This document shows, one piece after another, positions 48,201-60,731 of a stretch of 64,000 nucleotides of DNA. The DNA is from Viola odorata (lineage: Eukaryota; Streptophyta; Magnoliopsida; Malpighiales; Violaceae): NCBI GenBank assembly GCA_963691705.1, contig OY829540.1, positions 70,976,367 to 71,040,366 of the forward strand, in the 5' to 3' direction. How positions within the stretch are numbered: position 1 is the stretch's first letter; every line of letters begins with the position of its first letter. The notes under the pieces are model-generated. The model saw only the letters and a program-made list of their open reading frames with translations, was not told the origin of the DNA and ran no database searches. A program made the translations under genes and the position numbers.

Positions 48201-49211
48201 AGTAAATTGGGAAACAGCTCTTCTTCGTACTGCAGAGGGAGAGGCTTTATGTCCGGAATTAGGATTGGCCGATTGAACAACCTTTTCACTTCTATCCACC
48301 TGGGACCCACAGAGTCCGCATCTTCTTCCTTTTTCATTGTACTTTTCTCATTATTTATCGCTGCTAATATATTCTTTAATATTTTAGTTTTGCAGCACAA
48401 CCCCTTTTGAGTTAGATCCTCTTTTTCTTTTCTTGTGTGACGGACACCTTCTTCTCTTCCAGAATCTTAAATCTTTTGTCCCACAAATATCATCTCTTTG
48501 ATTCTATCCCCACTAACGTTCTTCTTTTTATCCTTCTTTCCAACTCTCACAATAATTCCGTCTTTATACCCACCGGTCTGATTCTATGCTGTTGCTGTTC
48601 TCAGTGTTCATCTCATGTTTTCTTGCTTCTGTCATCTGAATTTCAGCTGCAAGTTTGGATTTTTGAGGTTGGTTGATTCTGGGTACTTGTGATTTGTAGG
48701 TACAATACCTTTTTAGTTGGGTTGGTGTTGGGTACTTGTAAATTTTGAGGTTTTGTTAATATTCCTTCATGTGGGCATGTTATGTTGTATGTGTTTTGCA
48801 ATAAGGAGGTTTGCTTTTTTGGAGATGGGTTGATCTTTAGTAGCTGTAGTAATAGTTGAGAATTCTTCATCAGAGTAAAGATGATGGTTTCTGTATCTGG
48901 ATAGATATGTTCTAGAGTTTTTTGTGGTGGAATTCTATCCAAATGCTTGCTTCTTTCAAGTTGGTTCTGTTGGATGCTTGTGCAATGGAGTGAATGTCTA
49001 ACAAACTACCAGAGAATGCAGTTTTCTTTGGTTTTGATGCTCAATTTTTCCAAAGAGCTTGATTTTGATTCTAGGTGAAGTTTTTTTGTTTCTCTTAAGA
49101 AACTTGAATCAACCCATATAGGTAGGTAATCGTTGCGGGATAGTGATTTTTGGATCTTGTTGTAAGAATTAGTTTTGCAGAGTGGAATTTGTGGTGAAGG
49201 AAGAGAAGAGA
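48201..49211 (+). other. Probable ELF3 promoter and 5' leader
   Basis: Pyrimidine-rich stretches from 48400, followed by T/G-rich sequence. TTAGTTTTGCAG at 49169-49180 looks like the acceptor of a 5'UTR intron just before the coding start. Several short frames occur; none is recognised. Confidence 0.4.
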
Positions 49212-52200
49212 ATGATGAGAGGGACAAAAGATGAGGATAAGTCAATGAGTCCGATGTTTCCGCGGGTTCATGTGAATGATACAGAGAAAGGAGGGCCGAG
49301 GGCACCTCCAAGAAACAAAATGGCACTCTATGAACAACTTAGTATTCCTTCCCAAAGGTTCCGCTCTGAATCGACATCCACCTTGCCGAATCTGCACAAT
49401 AATGCCAGCTGCTTGGCTCCTTTAATGTCCTCAAGCCATGTAAGTATTGATAATTGTGCTGTGTTCCAATATGACAGTCACGATTTTCTTTCATCTGAGT
49501 TTGTGAAAGTTTTATAAGTATGCGTCCGGCAAGAACCATCTTTAACCGAGTAATTTTTTCAGGCACTTGATATCTTTGGATTCGAATTTTGTTTCACTGG
49601 AAAATTGTTTTATGTTTATGATGTGCCTGAATTTCAAGGCTTTCCTGCTATCCTTTGTTGTTGCCTTCCTTTTAATTCATATTTCTATTTACAGAGTGGT
49701 TATGCAAAAAATGCGTTTATCCCTTATCGCAACTCTTCCACGTCTTCACGTTTGGCCGAGAAGCCTGTCCCACAGTCATCTGCTGCAGTTAAGTTAAGCC
49801 CTCCGGCAACGCAAGAACCCAAATCAATCAATGCCACAATTGATCAAAATTTGAATACTGCCATGCTGCTGTCATCTAATGCTAAGTGTAATTCTTTTAG
49901 AGCCAACAAGTTCTCCAACTTTAAGAACTTTTCTGGGAAGAAGGTTGGAGATGAAAGTGATTTCAGAGTTCCCAGATCTTCCCAATCAGGAGCCAGTCTA
50001 AATCATATCATCAAGCACCAGATAAAAAATCGAGAAAGTCAACCTCACACGAGCTTGAGCTGCTCAGCAAAATTGGAAAATGCTTCTCAAGAGCAGAAGA
50101 AAGGAAGTGGTACCATTGATCTTAAGGTAATAGAGTCTAGAAGGAGCCAAAATGAAGAAAAAACAAAAGTAGCTCAGGCCTGTCAGGATTCTACGGAACA
50201 ATCTTCTTCCGTCCCATCAATTAAAGATAAGACCTCAGTTGGCGCATCCTCAAGCCCATCAGGCAAGTTTAAGAGTACTGAATCATTGAAGCGAGCACAT
50301 GCATCTTCAAATCTGGAGCACAAAAGCAGCTCTGTTCAGAAAATCGTTCATTGTAAAACTGCATCAATAAATCAAGGCATTGGTGCTATGCGGGACAAGA
50401 CAATCTACAGGGAGCACCTTTTGTTGGAATCTCAAAGGGGTAAGGGTAAGGAAAATCCTTCAAACGTTGGAGGTGAACTACATCCTAGGCCTTCATGTGG
50501 AATTGACAAGAATAGTAGTTTTAATGGACTACCTAATGGCAGCAAGTGCCTCGAAGATCAAGAGGGGGGCAGAGAAAACCATGATGTCTCAGAGACCTCC
50601 ATGGTGGACTGTGTAGATGCTTTGGAGATAACCCCAGATGATGTTGTAGGAGTAATGGGTGAAAAAGAATTTTTGAAAGCAAGAAGAGCTATTGTCAAGT
50701 AAGTATCGTTATAAAATGAATTATGGTATACATCTTTTGTGCTGAATCAGCTTAATAGTTGTGGTATTTGCTGTGCATTTCCAGGGAAGTATATACTTTC
50801 CTTTTTCTTCTTTCATTAATCGAAGTTAAAATTCACATTTTCTTTGTTATATTCACTTCAGTTGCACTGGTGCATAATGTCTGCATTTAGATCGATTTTG
50901 CATCTTCCTCTGTCAATAATCAGGTAACGTTTTTTAGTATACAAATTTTAAAACAAATGGTTTTGGCTGTGGTTGACTGCCTGCAAGTGTCGCTGGAGTT
51001 GATGAAACAAAACAAGTATTAGAAAAGAAGTTACTGGAAAGAAAGTAATCAAATGGGATGGCATGTTCTTGCTAGGATGGTGGGTGAATGAGAGTTATTC
51101 GTATTCACAAGCATTGTGATTGAGTTTGCTGGTGCTGAACTTTGGCTGTCTTCTTCTATCAGCAAAATCGTTGTAAACAGATAAAACTTGATATCTTGGA
51201 TTTTTGAGAAGACTGACTTCCATTTAGACCAGAGTGGTGATTAGTGGACAGTTCCTTCATGTGTTTCTAGAATTGTGTATTTTTCCAGTCTAATAAGTTA
51301 TCCAAAGCAAGATCAAGGTTTGGATCCTTGTGCAGATATATGATATGTATCACAGCTTCTGAGTTTTAGATGTGTGAACGTGGTCTAAGTTCTGGACCGC
51401 AGCCCTGTCTTAATCTAGAAAGTGTAATCCCCTGCTAAATCGCGTAAATTTTGTTTGAGAAATCTTGAAGTTTTCAGCATCAGTTCAGTGGCTACTTTAA
51501 TGGATGAGATACTTAGAAGAGAAGGCAAGAATCTTGAGTCTTACGTTTCTGTTCTGGAGCTGTTGTGTTTTTTGTGGTATTCTAAGATAGCTCTTGCATG
51601 TTTTAGGAGTAAATTGCCATTTTCAGTGAAAATTGAACAAGGAAGAAACTACCTGTTCTTTTGACGGGTTTGTGCGAGATACATATTTATTGTAGGATGC
51701 TTTTTCAAACATAAATAGCTATCTCTTCAACTGTGCGTGCCTGTATCTCTCTCTCGTTAGCGCCATTCTATGGTGACAATGGTTATGAGAAGGAAGTCCG
51801 TAAAATACTTGTTTCATGCACACTCTACCGCAATTGTTTGGAAGTTGTGCAGTCTACCACATCTTTCTTCATATGCTGTTATTGTGTTCTTTGGCTTATA
51901 AGGAATTCTCGTTCTTAGGTGCTGTTTTGGAAATTCAACATCATTTAGTTTTTTATTTCTTTTCTGAACGTAAGGTTATTTAGTGTTTGACCATCTCTTT
52001 TTGATCTTTTTTTTCCAGTCAGCAGAGAGTCTTTGCAGTGCAAGTATTTGAGTTGCATAGGCTAATAAAGGTGAGCTGATAATTAAGTTTTCTACTTGTT
52101 ATGCTTTTTCTACAGTGACATAAGTACTAATTTTCTTTCTTCATCCGAAGTCACTTTAGAGAAGATTTACTCCTTAACATTGGTATGCAACAGGTACAAA

Positions 52201-53189
52201 AATTGATTGCTGGATCACCGGACGTACTGTTCCAATATAACCTTTATGTAGGGAAAGCTTCATTAAAAGTAGCTAAGGTGAAGAAGGTTCCGTCCAAGTT
52301 TGCCATTGAGCCACCACCTCTTGCTGTTAAACCGAAAGATCATTGTCATAAACTACATCCTAGTACTGAGTTTGCTGACGAGAATGCAGTAGGGAAACTT
52401 CCTCTTCCTTCTGTCAACAATGAAACCACTAAACTTGCTACTCCACGATCCAATTACACATTGCATTCGGCAAATGTATCAGCAGCTCCTACAGCCACCA
52501 CCATCAATAAACCATCTTCTCCATGGTGTTTGCCGCCGCCTGGAAATCAATGGTTAGTTCCTGTGATGTCTCCTTCTGAAGGACTTATCTACAAGCCCTT
52601 TACAGGGCCATGCCCTCCAACTGCAGGATTCGCAGCTCCAGTTTATGGCAGCTGTGGTCCTATGAACATGACTCCAGGAAGTGGAGACTTTTTGAATGCA
52701 GCTTATGGTGTTCCAGCTTCTCATCAAGGGATCGGCATCCTTCCTCCTACCCCTTCATTCGAGCAGAATTACTTTCCACCGTATGTGATGCCAGTCATGA
52801 ATCCATCCATTTCTGGTTCTGCAGTTGAGCAGATTAGCCCGTTCACCAGACACCGGACAAAGGACAATGAGTTTATCTTCCCCATTTCTAACCAAAGCTC
52901 ATGTAACAAGTCGAGTGAAATAAGTAGAGCATTCTCGCGATATGTACGAGCATCAAAGGAAAGTGAGATCCAGGGAAGTACAGCAAGTAGTCCCGCAGAA
53001 AGGTCGAAAGGGGATGCTCTTCCGCTCTTTCCTACCGAGCCAACAGCAGTTCAGCCATCTGATCAGAATGCTGAAGCTAATGAGCAGATAACAAGGGTGA
53101 TTAAAGTAGTACCTCATAACCCAAGATCGGCACCGGAGTCAGCAGCTCGAATTTTCAGGTCTATACAGGAAGAAAGAAAACAACTTTGA
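49212..53189 (+). CDS. ELF3: EARLY FLOWERING 3, evening-complex scaffold of the circadian clock
   Basis: Exons 49212-49439, 49695-50698, 52019-52070 and 52194-53189 sum to 2280 nt (759 aa) with consistent phases. Exon 1 has the ELF3 N-terminal signature [20 protein letters not shown] and [13 protein letters not shown]. The exon 2-4 junctions give the conserved [19 protein letters not shown] helix. A Pro-rich region with [16 protein letters not shown] and the C-terminal [21 protein letters not shown] follow. ELF3 joins ELF4 and LUX in the nucleus to repress PIF4, PRR9 and other evening targets. The start at 49212 (MMRG) fits the family; an in-frame GTG upstream is not needed. Unlike Arabidopsis ELF3, no polyglutamine run is present. 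Confidence 0.95.
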
Positions 53190-55026
53190 TTAGTTTGCGG
53201 ACCTGTATCAAATGAGGCATGATGCTAAGGGAATATTTCTTGTTAGTATTCATTAAAGTATAGTCAGATGATCTCTTCTTGTATCCTTAATTTGATGATA
53301 AAATTGTTAATATCATATGTAAATGTTTATACATAATGTAAAAGCCAAGATGTTTTCTTATATAAGCTGACAGAATGTGCGGAAAGGAATTCACACCACC
53401 AGATCATCAAACCTAATGGCAAACACTTATGGGATATAAGTAATTTTCTGTGCTTAGTTCTTAACTCGTTTTGTTTTTACATATATATCAAACGGAATCC
53501 AGTCCCTCTTTGGGTCGTTGGTTTCCACCAGAACAGAAGTTGGTACTCATCCAATTAGATTCTTGGACCGGTTCCGGTTGGTTTCTACTTGGGTTGATGG
53601 GGCGGCGGCGACAACTTTCTTGGATCGGTTCTTGGTTTCTGACCCGGTTGATGATAAGGCGGCAAGGACTTTCTTGGACCAGGTTGTGTTAATATCGGAA
53701 ACAAGACTGCGAATCTTGTGATTTGGGTGTTTCTTGAGAGGTTTAAGGAATTTGCGTGCTTGGGTGGAGGCAAGGATTTCAATGCGGAGACAGGAAGGGA
53801 TTTGAGTGGAGACAGTATGTTAATGCAAAGAACTAGCTCCGCCGAGCCTTCTCCTGCTCCAGCTGTTGTTGCCGACGCTGCTTTCGTAGCCGTCGGAAAT
53901 AACAAGAGATAGCTGGAATATATTTCAATGAAGTTCACTATCAAAAATGTGGGCCATTTTCGACATCATTTTCCATTGCAAAAGAATATATAAGTAATTG
54001 ATTTCTTTTTACATCATTATTTTTTAGAAAAAAAAGGGAAGAAATTTATTAATTTTATGAAATGAATTATTCTATATTAAAAAAATAGAATAAAAATATA
54101 AAACAACCCTGAACTTTAATATTTTAATTCATTGCAACTATGATTTATTTTTTTGTTTAATTACCCCCTGGTCGTAATTGTTATTGTTCAATCACCCCCT
54201 TACCGTCAGTTTTTTGCCACATCATCATCATCATTTTTTAAGGAAAAAAATGAGAAAAAATTTATTAATTTTATGAAATGAATCATTTTATACTTTAAAA
54301 AACACATATTATCACACACAACACACATTTAACCGTTAATTTGAAAAGAAAATATAACGATTTAAAACATCTGAGTAGTCTTGGGAATATTTGAAAAACC
54401 TTTTATTTTTTCTTCCATCGTCTCTTCTCTCCCTCTTTTAAATCAAGCGGTTAGGACTGCGTTTCACCAGCTGGCTATAGCCCACCCAGGTGGCTACCAA
54501 ACATTTTCCCTTACCAAACAACTACCTAAATATTTATGTATAGTACAATTTTGGACTAGGTCGATGATCTTAAAGTATTCACATTTTAAAAAAAACACTA
54601 TAATTTATAAAATATTCCATTTAAATTCTTATAATTTAAAATTTTCGAATATAAATTTTATAATTCTCTAAAAATTACAATTTTAACCTTTTTAATGGTT
54701 AAAAATTTAAAATAAATAGTAAAATGATTCCAACAATTATGCAATTTTGAAAGAAACTGGAAAAAAATAATGATAATATTTTTTAAACACTATGCACGAG
54801 GACCATTTCATAAATGACAAAAACCAAGGTCTTTCTTTTATTGATAAATGAAATCAAGGTCTTTCTTTTTTCGATAAATAAAACCAAGGTCTTTTAAAAT
54901 CATTTCTCAAGAAGTTGCTGGGTTATTGATAGTACACCAAATTTCATTAAATTTCATAGAATAATCGCAGTTGTTACTCTATGCTTTTGTAAATTATTGC
55001 TGGGTTCTTAGCTTTCCTGAGGACAG
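53190..55026. other. ELF3 3' flank and intergenic DNA
   Basis: No recognised gene. Between 53540 and 53700 the words TTTCTTGGA(C/T)C(A/G)G and GGTTTCT recur, a decayed repeat of unknown origin. The segment 54085-54235 belongs to the foldback repeat family seen at 62377. Confidence 0.5.
54028..54300. repeat. Repeat flanked by a ~60-base direct duplication
   Basis: AAATTTATTAATTTTATGAAATGAAT..TTT.TA with its A-rich lead occurs at 54028-54085 and again at 54238-54300. In between is CAACCCTGAACTTTAATATTTTAATTCATTGCAAC, a diverged half of the foldback family at 62377-62972. Confidence 0.65.
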
Positions 55027-57550
55027 TTGCAGCTGTTGTTCTTCCATTGTTACTCTGCTCTTGTAAATTATTCAAATGTCAACGAGCAGAATCTCAAACA
55101 AGGTCTTCTAATAGTTGGGAGCCTGGTTCTTGACAAAGTTGTGGAATCATTATCGCAAGGGCAATGTTACTTCAAATCAAGACGATCAGGGATGAGAATA
55201 AGATCAGCCTTAATGGTGGCAAATCTATCAGCAGCAACTTAAGCTTTCCAGTTTGGGAAGAAGAAGGCACTAATACCGGAGGCTCTTTCAATTATGATCC
55301 AAGTCAAGGTCTCGTTCGATAGAATCAATAACTTTTTGCTTGATGATGAGCTCAAGAATATGGATACTAGGAAACTCCATCTGATTGAAGTGTTACGATT
55401 CAAGGAGGAAATTTCGGCGGGATCCTCTGAGTCAAGGATGCCAACATTGAGAGAAGTAAACTTTGACATCAAATGGGGACAAAAAATTGCAGTCTGTGGG
55501 CCAGTTGGAGCAGGAAAATAATCGATGCTGTATGCTATTCTCCGGGAAATAGATTAATTCTCTAATCTGTGAGTTACTAACCAAGAAATTACTATTGCTG
55601 CTCCTGAACTTGTTCGCTTATCTAAGTTCCATTTTTTCTATGCTTGCACTCAGGTAAATTTGTTTGGATCCATTGCATACGTTGCTCAAACTTCTTGGAT
55701 CCAAAGTGGAGCTATTCGCGACAACATTCTATATAGAAAGCTGATGGACCATGATAGATATAACAAGGCCATAAAAGGTTGTGCCTTAGACAAGGACATT
55801 AACAGTTTTCGGTATGGAGATCTCACAGAAATTGGCCAAAGAGGTTTTAATATGAGTGGTGGACAGAAGCAAAGGATTCAACTTGCTAGAGCTGTCTATA
55901 ATGATGCCGATATCTATCTGCTTGATGATCCTTTCAGTGCTGTTGCTGCGCATACTGCTGCAACTTTATTCAATGTAAGTTAAGTAAAGATTAGGAACTG
56001 CCATTTTCTGATCCTACTATTATTCTTCTATTCCTATACTGATTGGCAGGACTGCGTAACAAGTGCTCTAGGCTAGTGACTCATCAGTTGATAGAATCTT
56101 GGTAAGATATCCCACACAAAATGTAGGTTATAAATTCATCTAGACAAGGATTAATTACAGCCCATCTCGGATTAAGAGCTTCTGCAATCTTTAAAGCTCC
56201 AATGTTGTTCTTCGACTCTACCCCTATTAGGCGGATCCTGACTCGAGTAAGAAATTCTCTGGACAGTTTTCATATCAGTTTTAAGATTTCAGTATTAGAA
56301 ATGTAACTAAGATTTGTTATAATTGGACCTGAGTGTTTTGGATCATGACATTTCTTATGCTTTTATCTTTATGATGGCACCTCTTACAGAACTTGTAGTA
56401 ACAATAGGAATTATGCCTCAGTCACGTGGCAAGTTCTCACTGTAGCCATTTTTCCTATAGTAGCTTCAAAATATCTTCAGGTAAATGCGATTCTTGTCTT
56501 TTATGATTTCTTCCATTTAAGCTGGTTGCATCCTAACCATATTTTCTATCCTACAGGCTATTACATAGCCTCGGCAGGGGAACTAGTAAGAATGTTACAG
56601 CAGAGACATCACTTGGCGCCATCACAGTTAGAGCTTTTAAGATGGTGGATAGGCTCTTCCTAAACTACTTAAAACTTGTGGATCAGGATGCCGTACTGTT
56701 CTTGCATTGCAATGGTGCGATGGAGTAGGTAATTATAAGGATAGAGGCATTTCAGAACTTGACATTATTCACTGCTGCTCTTCTCCTTGTTTTGCGTCCC
56801 GGGCTTGGTAGCTCCAGGTAGGAATTCTTTTGATAGGATAGAACTTGACATTTATTCATTGCTGACACTATAAGCTCATATCTGTATGCAGGCCCCTGTG
56901 GGGCTTTCGGTATCTACGCGCTATCACTAACAAGCATGCAAGTTTGCATGAGTCGTTGGCATTGTAACTTAGCGAATTACATAAACTCTGTGGAAAGGAT
57001 TAAGCAGTTCATAAACACCCCCACCACTGGAGCCTTCAGCGATTGTAGAGGATAATAGGCCACCATCTTCACGGCCCTTCAAGGGAAGGATAGAACTTAA
57101 GGAATTGAAGGTTAGATGAAGTTTCAGTTGTTTGTTCTGAGTTCTGAAGTAGAATGGAAATCTTAGAATTAGATGTTAACTAGATTGGCCTAATTCACTT
57201 TTCCTGTACAGATTAGATATCGCCCCAATGCTTCAATATTAGTTCTTAAAGGCATCGATTGCACATTCAAGGAAGGACAGGAGATGGAAAAACTACCCTA
57301 ATTAGTGCTTTGTTTTGGTTTGTAGAACCTGAGAGTGGGAAGATCCTGATAGATGGACTTGCCAATTATTCTATTGGTCTCAAAGATTTTGAGGATGAAG
57401 ATCAGCATTATCCCTCAAGAACTAACTCGTTTCTGCGGCAGTATTCCGACGAACTTAGACCGTTTAGACCTTTATACTGATCAGGAAATATGGGAGGTAA
57501 GCCAACTGATTCTAACCTCATTTTTCCGGAATTCAAGTTCTTCATTGTAG
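55027..57550 (+). pseudogene. ABC transporter subfamily C (MRP type) pseudogene
   Basis: Fragments in order: TM region (KVVESLSQ..YFKSRRSGMRIRSALMVA, ~55130-55230), NBD1 (RMPTLREVNFDIKWGQK.., ~55440-55980) with [17 protein letters not shown] and the signature NMSGGQKQR, decayed TM2 pieces (56100-57000), and NBD2 ([26 protein letters not shown], ~57260-57500). ABCC proteins pump glutathione or glucose conjugates, often into the vacuole. Walker A of NBD1 ends GAGK and is followed directly by a stop (55519-55521). The D-loop reads FSAVAAHT where FSAVDAHT is usual. Multiple frame losses throughout TM2 and NBD2. Confidence 0.9.
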
Positions 57551-58040
57551 GCTTCGGAGAAGTGTCAGTTTAAAGCAACCTTAAGCAGGCAGGAGCAGTG
57601 GCAATTGGAGGATTTGACGGCAAGGAAGTCACATTCAAGTGTCTCAGAGCTTGAAGCTTGAAGTGGACAATGGAATCATGAAATTCAGACTGAGGTTGAA
57701 ATTGTTAGCTGTAAGTAACTTATGTCAATTCCTCAATTCCTCGTCGCGGTTGAAATTTAATTTAAATTTCAGTTCCAGTTTGCCTAATGTTGAGGTTTTT
57801 CTTGTGTAAAATTTGAGATTTCTGTTGAGTGTTTTGAAAATTTTGTCTCTGTCACCGGTTTTAAACAGGGGAATTTGAAAATTGATGTCAATGCCATTGT
57901 TTCTCTCTGTCATTAACGCTCAAATTCCAACCTTATTACTAACAAATAAAATAATAAGTTTAATTAAAAATTATTTTGTAAAAACTAACGTGGTTGCTAA
58001 AAGAACGTGTTACCTAATTTATCCAAGAAAATAGTTTTAA

Positions 58041-58073
<33 letters not shown>
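58041..58073. repeat. ACAC/TATA microsatellite
   Basis: (AC)4 followed by an (AT)11-type run. Confidence 0.9.
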
Positions 58074-58136
58074 AATTAATTAATTATTTGCAATGACTCT
58101 ATCCTAGCAGTTGATACCTCATTCGAAAAATTCTAT

Positions 58137-58996
58137 GTAGCGTTTGGTTGGCGAAATAGGAGAGAAAGTGATTCAACAAAGTAAGATTTTTAGTTTTAGT
58201 ATATTTGATTGACGTAGAAAAAATTGGACTCTCAGTAATCCAACTTTATTTGGCCCCGCCTCCACTTTCCCTCAAAATAGTGGAGAGTAATTCTCTAGCT
58301 AGAAATGAGGAATTTCACTTTTCTAAGTGTAGCAAAAGTTGAATTTAATAAAATTACTTATCTAATAGTTATTTTTTTTAAACTACATATTTGACAATTT
58401 AATCAATAAATAAAATTATTATTTATGCAATTTGCTGCCCTATTTTTTATATAGTATCTTATTTAATTATATTTATTTTTAAATTTTTATTTAAATTATT
58501 AATTTATTCAAATAAATAAAATAATTTAACTTGTGCTATTCTATTATAGGTTAATATGTTTCCTTAGTAATTCCTTAAAAGAGTAACTTCAGATTGAGTT
58601 TAGTAAATTTTTAGTTAAAATTTGCTAAGCAATAAAAAAGATGTTATTTTATTAAAAAAAGAATTCATCATCTTCAACCATTCTAATATTTTGAAGTTAT
58701 TATGTATTACACTTATATGGGATAATATTAATTAACTTACATTTATTTAAATATATTTGAATCAAATTGAATTAAATAAATATTTATTATTTATGGATAA
58801 AGTAGTAATTTTTTTATTTTACCTTAGGATCCCCCAGTTACAAAACAAACACAAAAATATTACTTTCCTAGAAATATTAAATATGATCAAAACACAATAT
58901 ATAATCTAACTTTCTCCTCAATCACTCTTACATGATTCACTTTCTTGAGAAAGTAATTCCTGAAAAAAAAGTAACATTTTGTGAAACAAACGCTAC
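58137..58996. mobile_element. Probable non-autonomous TIR element
   Basis: GTAGCGTTTGGTTGGCGAAA at the left is mirrored by GTGAAACAAACGCTAC at the right, and AAGTGATTC / GATTCACTTTC lie just inside. The interior is AT-rich without a transposase. No clear target duplication, so the superfamily is open (hAT-like ends are possible). Confidence 0.45.
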
Positions 58997-59068
58997 CCCC
59001 CTAGCATACCAACCTTGGATGCATCTTAACTTAACATCTCTTTGACTGGAATATCCATATTTTGCAAT

Positions 59069-60033
59069 GGGGTAATGAAATTTTTAGTGCCTGCACTCGC
59101 TTAAGTGTACTAATTTGGTACCCGCACTCATTTTCGATCACATTTGGTACCTGCACTCATTTTCGATCACATTTAATACCTCCACTCAAATGATCGATCA
59201 CATTTGGTTCCTCATACTGAGATTTTCCAACGCATTCCATTAAGTGGCCAACGTGGCATGACATGTCAGATGCCACATGTCATTTTGCTCACGTCAGGTC
59301 ATCTTCTTCCTCTCCATCGTTGCCATCACCATTGCTGCCAACACCACCTTCATCTCTAACTTCACCTCCCACCACCACGTCCTCCTCCACCCACAACCTC
59401 CACCTCCACTCTCCTCCGCCACCACCACCACCATATCGGCTACGGTGACGAGTAGCTTCTTGTCTTGAGAATGGATCCCTGCTTTCTTGAAAATCCTTGG
59501 GCTGTACAAAACGATCGCGTCTATGTTGGTGATTTGCTGGAAGAAGTGGATTCCGACGCCGTAGAGCAGGATGTGGCGAACAAAGGGCGTTGGGTGGAGG
59601 AAGAGCTCATGCCACACGCCTTCTCTGTGGCTCTATTTTAGGACCTCAACGACGTCTTTGTTGCACTCTTGGGGGATTCCAGCTGCTTCTTTGATGTCAA
59701 TGATCCTTTCCTGGGCTTTTTGTTTTGAGTCAGACGTTTTGTCGAGCACCTTGCGGGCATTGCCGAGGATGCCTTTCATGACTAGCCAACGAGATGATTT
59801 CGGCATGGATAAAACAATGAGGGCAAGGAAAACGTGGCATGACTAGCCAACGAGTTGATTCAGCATGACACGTCAATAAAATGACGTGGTATCTGATGTG
59901 TCATGCCACGTCGGACACTTAACGGAATGTGTTGGACGACATTAGTATGAGGGACCAAATGTGATCGATCATTCGAGTTGAGGCATCAAATGTGATCGAA
60001 AATTAGTGCAGGTACTAAAAATTTCATTAACCC
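59069..60033. mobile_element. Mutator-type non-autonomous element (Pack-MULE) with a captured gene fragment
   Basis: Long TIRs start GGGGTAATGAAATTTTTAGT on the left and GGGTTAATGAAATTTTTAGT in reverse on the right. The 9-bp duplication TTTTGCAAT flanks both ends (59060-59068, 60034-60042). Long TIRs and a 9-bp duplication are the marks of Mutator elements. No transposase is inside. About 360 bp of a polyol transporter gene lies between the TIRs, on the minus strand. A direct repeat CATGACTAGCCAACGAG at 59778 and 59838 marks one capture junction. Confidence 0.88.
59441..59806 (-). pseudogene. Captured polyol/monosaccharide transporter (PLT-like) fragment
   Basis: Minus-strand reading: MPKSSRWLVMKGILGNARKV, ERIIDIKEAAGIPQECNKDVVEVLK, a TAG stop at 59633-59635, then EGVWHELFLHPTPFVRHIL, GVGIHFFQQITNIDAIVLYSPRIF. 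This is the central loop and start of the second half of plant polyol transporters of the major facilitator superfamily. Introns are not evident within the fragment. The stop and the lack of all other parts make it non-functional as a transporter. Confidence 0.9.
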
Positions 60034-60042
60034 TTTTGCAAT

Positions 60043-60731
60043 ATTCAATGTAAGTAGGGGTGAGAACAGATTGACGGATCCGACCAATCCGATCTGTGTC
60101 GGACGGATCTTCGGACAGAGACAATCAATAAATTTCAAAATTCGATCCGATATCATCCAAAAATCTAAAATATTCGAAATATCTAAATAAGTTCAGAATT
60201 TAAGTTTTTATATCTTAGTTTTACTTCTTTTTTTCTTGCTATTTACTCCACTAATTATGACGTGCTTTCTTAGGTTGCACAAGAGCAACTTATTAAGGAA
60301 TAAAATAAAAAGGTCTAAAATTAATAAAATTTGTTATTTTTAAATAACAATTAATTTAAAAGTATTTAAAATAAGGAGTGATGCAAGATTACGTAATTAA
60401 AAGATCACTCATACCTTTGTTCCATTAAACAATATTTGACTATGTTGAACTTTCCAAAATCAACAAAATTTTATTTTAAAAAAGGCAAAAGCGTCTATAA
60501 GAATTGGGGTTATGGATGATTCATGCGTCACATTCATGTGAGGCATTTCATATTGTATTTAATTATGACAATATTATTCCATTGGTATAGTCTAGCAAAT
60601 GTCGGTTGGCAAACAATCTGCCTTTAAAAATCCCTCCTCTGCAATTCTCCCTCTCCCTGTCCAGTAAAGAACCCTTCACTTTTTTATCTTCTCCAATCTC
60701 GCTTCTCTAGTCCAAAATTTTCTTTCAAAAA
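60043..60731. other. Intergenic DNA upstream of the B3-like gene
   Basis: AT-rich, no gene; a pyrimidine-rich leader starts near 60640. Confidence 0.5.

Larger units (their letters stand above)
57551..59068. other. Intergenic DNA with microsatellite and TIR element
   Basis: No gene. Holds a CA/TA microsatellite (58041-58073) and a probable inverted-repeat element (58137-58996). Confidence 0.5.

Noticed and set aside
59263..59468. Pro/Ser/His-rich frames in the Pack-MULE
   Set aside because: They are low-complexity readings of TIR and filler DNA opposite the transporter fragment.
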